The position numbers and the translations under genes were made by a program. 64,000 nucleotides of DNA from Mycolicibacterium aurum (GTDB lineage: Bacteria > Actinomycetota > Actinomycetes > Mycobacteriales > Mycobacteriaceae): assembly GCF_900637195.1 (NCBI RefSeq), contig NZ_LR134356.1, positions 3,658,001 through 3,722,000 on the forward strand, written 5' to 3'. Positions 1-6,778 of the stretch are shown here, piece after piece (position 1 is the first letter of the stretch; each line of letters opens with the position of its first letter). The notes beneath the pieces are model-generated. The model worked only from the letters and a program-made list of their open reading frames with translations, had not been told where the DNA came from and made no database searches.

Positions 1-257
1 CCGCCGCCGATCCCGGCGGTGTCGAGGTCGGCGAGCACACGGGTGGGGTCGCGACGACCCGTCGGGGTCAGGCCCACGCCCAGCACATCACCGATGGAAT
101 GCGCCTGGTCGGTGGACACCAGCAGTACCCGCATGCCGGACTGCGCCGCCCGCACCGCAGTGGCGGTAGCCAGCGTCGACTTCCCCACGCCGCCCTTGCC
201 GACGAACAGGCCGATCCGGGCGTGGCCGGTGGCGTGCGCCGCGCCGGCGTCGCTCAT
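1..257 (-). CDS. ArsA/GET3-like P-loop ATPase, N-terminal part (runs off window)
   Basis: Only the first ~85 codons lie in the window; the gene continues leftward past base 1. The translation from the ATG at 257 begins MSDAGAAHATGHARIGLFVG and then shows a deviant Walker A motif, GKGGVGKST, followed by a segment ending STDQAHSIGDVLG, which is typical of anion-transporting/tail-anchored-insertion type ATPases (ArsA, GET3). Mycobacteria carry Rv2184c, a protein of this type, at this position. The gene follows the SRPBCC gene at 262-699 after only four bases, so the two are probably cotranscribed. No arsenic genes are nearby, so arsenite export is not supported; the substrate is unknown. Confidence 0.8.
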   Translation of the reverse strand, partial: MSDAGAAHATGHARIGLFVGKGGVGKSTLATATAVRAAQSGMRVLLVSTDQAHSIGDVLGVGLTPTGRRDPTRVLADLDTAGIGG

Positions 258-261
258 GCCC

Positions 262-699
262 TCAATCAGCCTCGACTCGTTTCTTCAGGTCCTTCAAGGC
301 GGTGTCGGTCAACCTGCGCTCGGCCTTGCGCTTGAGCAGACCGATCATCGGGATGACCAGGTCGACGGACAGCTCGTAGGTGACATCGGTGCCAGATCCC
401 TTCGGCGCCAGTCGATATGCGCCGTCGAGAGACTTCAGCAGGTTGCTCGAGACCAGCGACCACGTCACCGAGTTCCGGTCCGCAGGCCACTCGTAGGCGA
501 GCACCATGTGGTCCTTGAGCACCGCCGCGTCCAGAAGCAGTCGCGCCACCTTCGGGTAGCCGTCGTCGTCCGCTTCGAGAACCTCGGTCTCCTTGTACTC
601 GGCGACCCAGTCGGGGTAGGAGCCGATATCGGCGATGACGTCCATCACCGTCGAAGGATCGGCGTCGATGTAAATGGTCTGTGCCGTCTTGTCTGCCAC
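262..699 (-). CDS. SRPBCC (polyketide cyclase/START-like) family protein, Rv2185c-like
   Basis: This 145-residue protein has the layout of a single SRPBCC ligand-binding domain: an N-terminal strand (TAQTIYIDADPSTVMDVIAD), a central beta-rich part and a long C-terminal helix ending LKDLKKRVEAD. There is no signal peptide or membrane segment, so it is cytosolic. Proteins of this fold bind hydrophobic ligands; no catalytic residue can be assigned here. It sits directly upstream of the ArsA-like ATPase and downstream of a second SRPBCC-like gene on the same strand, the order of Rv2184c-Rv2185c-Rv2186c in M. tuberculosis. Ligand unknown. Confidence 0.85.
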   Translation of the reverse strand: MADKTAQTIYIDADPSTVMDVIADIGSYPDWVAEYKETEVLEADDDGYPKVARLLLDAAVLKDHMVLAYEWPADRNSVTWSLVSSNLLKSLDGAYRLAPKGSGTDVTYELSVDLVIPMIGLLKRKAERRLTDTALKDLKKRVEAD

Positions 700-790
700 T
701 GGAACTTCTCCCGGCCTTCCCCGCTGATCCGGCTATGGTCTGATCGCTGCCAGAAATCTACTCTTCCCACCCAGGTATGGCCGCAATACT

Positions 791-1189
791 TCAGGCCAGC
801 CGTGACACCCCGACCGGGCGGCCGGCTTCCAGGGTGCGCTTGACCTCGAACGCCATCTCCTTGCCCGCGACCCGGCGCCGATGGTTCATGCTCGGGAGGT
901 TCATCTTGGCCAGTTGGTGCGCCGCCGCACCGGCCGGCTCGGCGTGCAGGAAGTAGTGCAGGATCACTCCCTCCGGACCGTTGCCCACCTTCTCCAGCCA
1001 GACCTCCATGGTCCCGGTCAATGCCCCGGTGACGGTCCACCGCTGACCTGCCTCGCCGCGGTCCTCGACGACCTTGAGTCGCAGGTCGGGCCACCATCGT
1101 GACCAGCTCGCAGGGTCGGCCACGGCCCGGCCGACGTCGACCGGATCCGCGGCGACGAAGGTCTCGTCGGCGATCTGGATGCTGTACAT
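791..1189 (-). CDS. SRPBCC-like polyketide cyclase/dehydrase protein, Rv2186c-like
   Basis: A 132-residue protein beginning MYSIQIADETFVAADPVDVG and containing PASWSRWWPDLRL, the helix-then-strand pattern of SRPBCC domains. I chose the ATG at 1189; an in-frame TTG three codons upstream (1198) is a weaker option. It shares the fold but little sequence with the neighbour at 262-699, so the pair looks like divergent paralogues. It is divergent from fadD15, with about 110 bases between the two starts. Function unknown; by family it may bind a lipid or polyketide-like ligand. Confidence 0.75.
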   Translation of the reverse strand: MYSIQIADETFVAADPVDVGRAVADPASWSRWWPDLRLKVVEDRGEAGQRWTVTGALTGTMEVWLEKVGNGPEGVILHYFLHAEPAGAAAHQLAKMNLPSMNHRRRVAGKEMAFEVKRTLEAGRPVGVSRLA

Positions 1190-1299
1190 GACCGACAAGC
1201 TTCACACACACCGAACCGTCGGTCCCACCCGGACGACTACGCTGTACATGGCTCGTCCATTTGTCGAGCACCTTGAAGTTGAGAGGGCTTCATACTGCG

Positions 1300-3114
1300 A
1301 TGACTGCGCGTGAATTCAGCGTTCCGGCACCGTTCACCGTCGACGAGCACGACAACGTCGTCGCCGCCGTCTACTCCCACGAGCGTGACGATCCCGATCA
1401 CGTGATCATGCAGCGGCTCATCGACGGCAGCTGGGTGGACGTCACCAGCCGACAGGTCGCCGAGCAGATCCGTTCGGCGGCAAAGGGTTTGATCGCCGAA
1501 GGGGTGCAGCCCGGCGATCGCGTGGCGCTGCTGTCGGCGACGCGCTACGAATGGCCGATCCTGGACTTCGCGATCCTGTCGGTAGGCGCGGTGACGGTTC
1601 CCATCTACGAGACCAGCGCGGCCGAGCAGGTGCAGTTCGTGCTGAACGACTCCGGCGCGGTGGTGGCGATCGCCGAGACCGACGCGCACGCCGGACACAT
1701 CGAGGCGCTCCGGGACACACTTCCCCAGCTGCGCAAGGTGTACCGCATCGACGGCTCCGGCACCCCCGCCCTCGACGAGCTGGCCGCCGCCGGCCGCGAC
1801 GTCGAGGCCGCCGCGGTGGACGCCCGGGTGGCCGGCATCAAGTCCTCCGATGCTGCGACGTTGATCTATACCTCGGGTACCACCGGGCGGCCGAAGGGGT
1901 GCCAGCTGACGCACTCCAACCTGCTCTACGAGATCCGCGGCGCCAAGTCGTGCTTCCCCGACCATCTGGCCAAGGGCGAGAAGCTGCTGGTGTTCCTGCC
2001 GCTGGCGCACGTGCTGGCCCGCGCACTGACCATCAGCGCGTTCACCAACGGGGTGACGCTGGGCTTCACCAGCGACATCAAGAACCTGGTGCCCATGCTG
2101 GCGGTGTTCCGGCCGACCCTGGTGGTGTCGGTCCCCCGGGTGTTCGAGAAGGTCTACAACACCGCCGAGCTGAACGCCGAGAGCGGCGGCAAGGGCAAGA
2201 TCTTCGCCGCCGCCGCGGAAACCGCGATCGAATGGAGCAAGGCCCAGGACACCGGCGGACCCGGATTACTGCTCACGCTCAAGCACGCCCTGTTCGACCG
2301 GCTCGTCTACGGCAAGCTTCGCGCGGCGCTCGGCGGTCGATGCCGCGCCGCCATCTCCGGCGGCGCGCCACTGGGCGCGCGGCTGGGCCACTTCTACCGC
2401 GGTGTCGGGCTGTCGATCTACGAGGGTTACGGCCTCACCGAGACCAGCGCGGCCATCACCGTGAACCGGGTGGGCGACCTTCGCGTCGGCTCGGTCGGCA
2501 AACTGCTGCCCGGCAACAGCATGCGGCTCGGTGACGACGGCGAGCTGCTGGTCAAGGGCGGCGTGGTGTTCAACGGCTACTGGGGCAACCAGTCCGAGAC
2601 CGACGCGGTGTTCAGCGGCGAGTGGTTCCACACCGGCGATCTGGGTGCCATCGACAGCGACGGATTCCTGACGATCATCGGCCGCAAGAAGGAGATCATC
2701 GTGACCGCGGGCGGCAAGAACGTCGCCCCCGCGCTGCTCGAGGACCGTCTGCGGGCTCATCCGTTGATCAGCCAGGCGATGGCGGTGGGTGATCAGCAAC
2801 CCTTCATCGCGTCGCTGATCACCATCGACCCCGAGGCGTTCCCCGGCTGGAAGGAACGTCACGGCAAGGATGCGGGCGCGTCGGTCGCGGACCTGATCGA
2901 TGACCCCGACCTGCAGGCCGAGGTGGAACTGGCGGTCAAAGAGGCCAACCAGGCGGTGTCGAAGGCCGAGCAGATTCGTAAGTTCCGGATTCTTCCGGTC
3001 GATTTCACCGAGGCCACCGGTGAACTGACCCCGACGCTGAAGGTCAAGCGCAAGGTCGTCGCGGAGAAGTTCGCCGCGGACATCGACGCGCTGTACAGCA
3101 AGACGGCGAACTAG
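1300..3114 (+). CDS. fadD15: Long-chain acyl-CoA synthetase FadD15
   Basis: A 604-residue ANL-superfamily enzyme that activates a fatty acid with ATP and CoA. The P-loop motif TLIYTSGTTGRPKG spans residues 187-200, followed by YEGYGLTETS (A5), GEWFHTGDLG (A8-like) and GRKKEIIVTAGGKNVAPALL near the C-terminal hinge, with a catalytic-type lysine in the terminal LTPTLKVKRK segment. I start at the ATG at 1300 (MTAREFSVPAPFTVDEHDNV), which matches the family N-terminus and has GAGAGGG about 12 bases upstream. A TACGCT hexamer at 1238-1243 may be its -10. It abuts pimB' tail to tail: the two stop codons are adjacent at 3112-3117. Confidence 0.95.
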   Translation: MTAREFSVPAPFTVDEHDNVVAAVYSHERDDPDHVIMQRLIDGSWVDVTSRQVAEQIRSAAKGLIAEGVQPGDRVALLSATRYEWPILDFAILSVGAVTVPIYETSAAEQVQFVLNDSGAVVAIAETDAHAGHIEALRDTLPQLRKVYRIDGSGTPALDELAAAGRDVEAAAVDARVAGIKSSDAATLIYTSGTTGRPKGCQLTHSNLLYEIRGAKSCFPDHLAKGEKLLVFLPLAHVLARALTISAFTNGVTLGFTSDIKNLVPMLAVFRPTLVVSVPRVFEKVYNTAELNAESGGKGKIFAAAAETAIEWSKAQDTGGPGLLLTLKHALFDRLVYGKLRAALGGRCRAAISGGAPLGARLGHFYRGVGLSIYEGYGLTETSAAITVNRVGDLRVGSVGKLLPGNSMRLGDDGELLVKGGVVFNGYWGNQSETDAVFSGEWFHTGDLGAIDSDGFLTIIGRKKEIIVTAGGKNVAPALLEDRLRAHPLISQAMAVGDQQPFIASLITIDPEAFPGWKERHGKDAGASVADLIDDPDLQAEVELAVKEANQAVSKAEQIRKFRILPVDFTEATGELTPTLKVKRKVVAEKFAADIDALYSKTAN

Positions 3115-4251
3115 CTACAACAGCCGGCGCAGGCGCTCGGCCTGCAGGCTCCAGCGCCAGTTGTCCACGACCCAGCGCCGTCCCGCCGCGCCCATCGCCG
3201 CCGCGCGCGACGGGTCGGCCAACAGTTCGCCCACGGAGGTGGCGATCGCGGCGACGTCGGACCCGTCGACAACCAGCCCGGTCTCACCGTCGACGACGGT
3301 CTCCGGCGCTCCTCCGGACCGGCCCGCCACGACGGGCACGCCGGTCGAGGACGCTTCCAGATAGACGATGCCCAACCCCTCGACGTCGAGCCCGGACCCT
3401 CGGGTGCGACATGGCATCGCGAACACGTCGGCCATCGCGTGGTGGGCGGGTAACTCGTCACCGGGGACGCCCTCGGTGAACACCACGTGCTCGGCGACCC
3501 CGAACTCGTGTGCAAGACGGCGCAGCGACGTCAGGTACGGTCCCCCGCCGACGATGACCAGCGCGGCACCCGGCACCCGTTGCCGGATCGCGGGCAGCGC
3601 CCGGATCAGCATGTCCTGCCCCTTGCGCGGTACCAGGCGCGACACACACACCACGACCGGCCGACTCCCCAGCCGGTAGCGGGCACGCAGCTCCGCGCGG
3701 GCGACCTCGTCGGGCACGAAACGGTCGGTGTCCACGCCCGGGGGCACGTGCTCCAGCGCCGCGCCGGGGCCGAATGCCGACGCGAACCGGCGGCGGGTGT
3801 AGGCGCTGATGTAGGTGACGACGTCGGTGTCATTGCCGATGCGGCGCAGGGCGGTACGTGCCAGCGGCAGCATCGACCAGCCCACCTCATGGCCGTGCGT
3901 GCTGGCGATCACGCGCTGGGCGCCCGCGGTACGCGCCAGGGGCGCCAGCAACGCCAGCGGGGCGGCGGCGCCGAACCACACGGTGTCGATGTCCCGCTCC
4001 CCGATCAGCCGTCGCATCCGCAACGCCACCGTCGGCTCGGGAACCATGAGGGTCCCCGGGTGCCGGACCACGTCGTATCCGCCGGCGGCCGCCACGTTGT
4101 CGTAGTCCTCGGCGCCCTTCCACGTGGGTGCGTACACGGTGAACGCGTAGTCGTCGACGGGGACCAGCTGACCGACGAGCGCCTCCAGATAGGACTGGAT
4201 GCCACCGCGTCGCGGTGGAAAGTCGTTGGTGACGAGCAGAACCCGCTTCAC
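3115..4251 (-). CDS. pimB: GDP-mannose:phosphatidylinositol-monomannoside mannosyltransferase PimB'
   Basis: This 378-residue GT4 glycosyltransferase adds the second mannose during phosphatidylinositol mannoside synthesis at the inner face of the plasma membrane. It has the two Rossmann halves of GT-B enzymes: the N-terminal MKRVLLVTNDFPPRRGGIQ with the glycine-rich acceptor loop, and the C-terminal CVSRLVPRKGQDMLI, VIVGGGPY and the EX7E motif EGLGIVYLE that binds the nucleotide sugar. The start is GTG at 4251, overlapping the upstream gene's TGA by four bases (GTGA), which implies translational coupling. Orthologue of Rv2188c by sequence and context. It closes an envelope operon with ripC and an HExxH protein. 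Confidence 0.93.
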   Translation of the reverse strand: MKRVLLVTNDFPPRRGGIQSYLEALVGQLVPVDDYAFTVYAPTWKGAEDYDNVAAAGGYDVVRHPGTLMVPEPTVALRMRRLIGERDIDTVWFGAAAPLALLAPLARTAGAQRVIASTHGHEVGWSMLPLARTALRRIGNDTDVVTYISAYTRRRFASAFGPGAALEHVPPGVDTDRFVPDEVARAELRARYRLGSRPVVVCVSRLVPRKGQDMLIRALPAIRQRVPGAALVIVGGGPYLTSLRRLAHEFGVAEHVVFTEGVPGDELPAHHAMADVFAMPCRTRGSGLDVEGLGIVYLEASSTGVPVVAGRSGGAPETVVDGETGLVVDGSDVAAIATSVGELLADPSRAAAMGAAGRRWVVDNWRWSLQAERLRRLL

Positions 4252-5111
4252 CGGTACCCGGCCAGGACCTCGGCCGGCTCGGTGCCCAGCACGGTGCGGA
4301 TCGCGGTGGCGACATCGGTGTGGCCATGCCCGCACGCGGCGAGGTACAGCGCGCGCAACGAATCGGCACCGTAGGTGCCTGCGATGTGGGAGGCGAACTC
4401 CCAAGCCCGGTCGTAGGCGGCGGAGCGATCGGGGCCCGGGGTGGCCAGCTCGGCGTCGGTCGGCAGCGACGTCGGCGACGGGGGAACGGTTCCGTCGGCC
4501 GGCCTGCCGACGAAGTCGGCGACCCCCTCGGTGAGCCACACCGGCGCATCGGCGGCGGTATCCGCCCTGGCTGCGTAGTGAAACAGCTCATGGCGCAACA
4601 CTGTTCGCAGATCGGCGTCATTCATCTCGCCCGCACGCGGGGAGAACATGATGCGCTCGGCGGTGGTCGTCGCCGCGACGTCGGGTCCCCCACCGGCCAG
4701 CGTCGCGAACTGCTCCGGCGAGCCGGCGGCGACGATCGAGATGTCGGGTCGCCATCGGGGTCCCCAGAAGTCGGTCACCGCGTCAACGGCGCCGGGCAGT
4801 TCGGCGGCGACGCGGTCGAGCAGCGCGCTGCCGGCGCCCGCGCTCAGATCGACCATCTGCGCCGTCCGACCGTCGGCAAGGGCCACGGTTCGCGCAGGCG
4901 CCTCGGGTTGGGTCACGGTCACCGGCGCGGCGATCGCGGGACCGGACGGGGCCGCCAGCGGCCCGCCCAGCACAAAGATGGCGCAGATCAGTTCGGCGCC
5001 CAGAACGGCGCCGAGGCGGCGCCGATCGGCGGCGCGTGAGCGCGCGGTGGCGTCGGACGCCTCGCTGGCGACGGGCGCCTCAGTAACGACGGACGTTGTG
5101 GATCGGCGCAT
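4248..5111 (-). CDS. Membrane-anchored peptidase MA-like (HExxH) protein, Rv2189c-like
   Basis: A 287-residue protein with a cytosolic Arg-rich N-terminus, one hydrophobic segment (about residues 34-52, ELICAIFVLGGPLAAP) and an extracytoplasmic domain. It contains LRHELFHYAAR, a gluzincin-type HExxH zinc motif, followed about 20 residues later by WLTEGVADFVG, where the glutamate is placed as third zinc ligand, as in peptidase MA-like proteins. It overlaps ripC by 32 bases at its start and pimB' by four at its end, so it belongs to a coupled envelope operon. No in-frame start avoids the ripC overlap: the next codons are GTC and GTT, not GTG. Protease activity is inferred from the motif only; the substrate is unknown. 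Confidence 0.8.
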   Translation of the reverse strand: MRRSTTSVVTEAPVASEASDATARSRAADRRRLGAVLGAELICAIFVLGGPLAAPSGPAIAAPVTVTQPEAPARTVALADGRTAQMVDLSAGAGSALLDRVAAELPGAVDAVTDFWGPRWRPDISIVAAGSPEQFATLAGGGPDVAATTTAERIMFSPRAGEMNDADLRTVLRHELFHYAARADTAADAPVWLTEGVADFVGRPADGTVPPSPTSLPTDAELATPGPDRSAAYDRAWEFASHIAGTYGADSLRALYLAACGHGHTDVATAIRTVLGTEPAEVLAGYR

Positions 5112-6246
5112 TGTTCACCGGGGCGACGCGCACCGGCGTGCCGTAGGTGGAGGCGTGCACCATCATTCCGTCGCCGATGTAGATGCCGACGTGGGAGGCG
5201 TCGGAGTAGTAGGTCACCAGATCACCGGGTTGCATCTGGTCCGTCGACACCGGCTGTCCCCCCTGCGCCAGCGCCTGGCTGGAGTGCGGAAGCGAGATAC
5301 CGGCCTGCTGGAACGACCACATCACCAGGCCGGAGCAGTCGAAGGCGCTGGGACCCGACCCGCCCCACGAGTAGGGCGAGCCGATCCGGCTCAGCGCAGC
5401 CTGGATGACCGTGGTGGACGCAGGAGAACCAGGCGGGGCGATGTCGCCCGGGGGGATCGCACCGGGCAGCCCGGGCAGGCCGGGTGCAGGCGGCGCCTCC
5501 GGAAGGAGCGGCGCCGGCGGCGCAGCGAGGATGGCCGGGTCCTGGCCTGGAGGCGGCGCAAGGGGTGCGGCCGCGGGCGGCGGTGGCGGTGCGGCGGCGA
5601 GCGCCTCCCGCTGAACCGGGGTCAGCGCTTCGTACTGAGCCTTGACGATCGCGATCTGCACCTGCAGCTGACTCTGCTTCGACTGCAGTTCGGCACGCAC
5701 CGCGGCGGCCTGTTCAGCGGCGGTCTTGGCTTCCACAGCGGACGCAGCCGACGCCTGTTCGGCGGCCTGTGCCCGCGCACCGGCCTCGCGGAAACTCGCC
5801 ATCTGCGCCTGCATCTCGCTGGCCATCACCCGCTGCACCGATAGCTGGTCGATCAGTCCCTGCGGCGAGGAAGCGGTCAGGATCGCGTCGAAGCCGGACG
5901 TGCGGCCACCCATGTACTGCGCTGCGGCCAGTTTGTCGACGTTGCCCTGGAACGCGGAAAGCTGGGCCTTCGCCGACTCCATGGCGGCCACATCGCTGGT
6001 GTGCTTGGTCTCGGCGGCCGTCTGAATCGCCAGCTTGTTGTCCAGGTCCAGCTGCGCCGAGTGCATGGCCTCAGTGGTCTGCTCGGCCTGTCGAGACAGG
6101 TCGTTCAACTTCGCCAGCGCATCCTGGGCCGGGTCCGCGTACGCCTGTCCGGTCAGCATCGCGCCGAGGACAGCCAGACCGGCCATCAAAATGATCAGGG
6201 GTTGCCGAGTACGGCGTGTGGTCCTGTGCGCGCGGTCGAGCCTCAA
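5080..6246 (-). CDS. ripC: NlpC/P60 peptidoglycan endopeptidase RipC
   Basis: A 388-residue exported cell-wall hydrolase. A signal peptide ends around GQAYA|DPAQ (residue 37), then a coiled-coil region rich in Ala, Gln and Glu spans about 40-210 (in the family it occludes or tethers the enzyme), then a Pro-rich linker (about 220-275) and the NlpC/P60 domain. The triad is visible: Cys304 in FDCSGLV, His352 in SHVGIYIG and His364 in MVHAST. It cleaves between D-Glu and mDAP in peptide stems, and is FtsEX-regulated in mycobacteria. The start is TTG at 6246: an in-frame TAA lies two codons upstream and GAAGGA sits 10 bases before it. A TAACCT hexamer at 6311-6306 is a possible -10. Confidence 0.93.
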   Translation of the reverse strand: MRLDRAHRTTRRTRQPLIILMAGLAVLGAMLTGQAYADPAQDALAKLNDLSRQAEQTTEAMHSAQLDLDNKLAIQTAAETKHTSDVAAMESAKAQLSAFQGNVDKLAAAQYMGGRTSGFDAILTASSPQGLIDQLSVQRVMASEMQAQMASFREAGARAQAAEQASAASAVEAKTAAEQAAAVRAELQSKQSQLQVQIAIVKAQYEALTPVQREALAAAPPPPPAAAPLAPPPGQDPAILAAPPAPLLPEAPPAPGLPGLPGAIPPGDIAPPGSPASTTVIQAALSRIGSPYSWGGSGPSAFDCSGLVMWSFQQAGISLPHSSQALAQGGQPVSTDQMQPGDLVTYYSDASHVGIYIGDGMMVHASTYGTPVRVAPVNNAPIHNVRRY

Positions 6247-6397
6247 GATTTATGCGTCCTTCAACTGCCGTAACAAGCCGCTTCGAACTCTCTTAGGTCT
6301 CAGATAGGTTACGAAACGGCATCGGCCTTGTCCAACAGAAGACGCAAATTTAACAGCCGACCCGCAGGATCGCCCTTCGACGGCGGGCTGCGTGTCG

Positions 6398-6652
6398 TCA
6401 GGCGACTCCGGTATCACTCTGCCGGTGGATCGGTACGAGGCGCAACCTCGGTGCGAGACCCACATCGGCCAGCACCTCCAGCGCGCGGCGCTCGTCGACA
6501 TGCAATGTCTCCGGGATACCGAGCAGCACGCTGACAACGCAGTCCTGACACCCCGGCCCGCGCACCGCGCAGTCGTCGCAGTCGATCTTCACGGACCCGA
6601 CATCGGGCGCCTCGCCCGGCGGCCCCTGATCCGGCCTCTGATTCAGTGGCAT
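6398..6652 (-). CDS. Small four-cysteine protein upstream of ripC
   Basis: An 84-residue protein with the motif C-x2-C-x6-C-x2-C (Cys25, 28, 35, 38, in KIDCDDCAVRGPGCQDCVVS), a pattern suited to one zinc ion or an Fe-S cluster. The C-terminal half, DERRALEVLADVGLAPRLRL, looks helical. I start at the ATG at 6652, preceded by GACAGGTGC; an in-frame start 18 codons upstream is possible. It lies 151 bases upstream of ripC on the same strand and is divergent from the exonuclease/UvrC-like gene. I recall small proteins with this signature between ripC and Rv2191 in mycobacteria, but know no function. Confidence 0.7.
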   Translation of the reverse strand: MPLNQRPDQGPPGEAPDVGSVKIDCDDCAVRGPGCQDCVVSVLLGIPETLHVDERRALEVLADVGLAPRLRLVPIHRQSDTGVA

Positions 6653-6778
6653 CGCACCTGTCCTCTCGATCGCAGTCGTCCGCACCGTATCGGCGCATAC
6701 CGACAAGTCCCGGCCGCGTCACCGAACTCCCGGCGCTGCTTCCCCGGAGATGTCAGCCCGGGCGCTTACCGTCAGCGC

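Noticed and set aside
1..257. ars (arsenic resistance) function for the first gene
   Set aside because: The P-loop ATPase is ArsA-like, but no arsB, arsC or ArsR gene is near, and the mycobacterial gene at this place is not linked to arsenite export.
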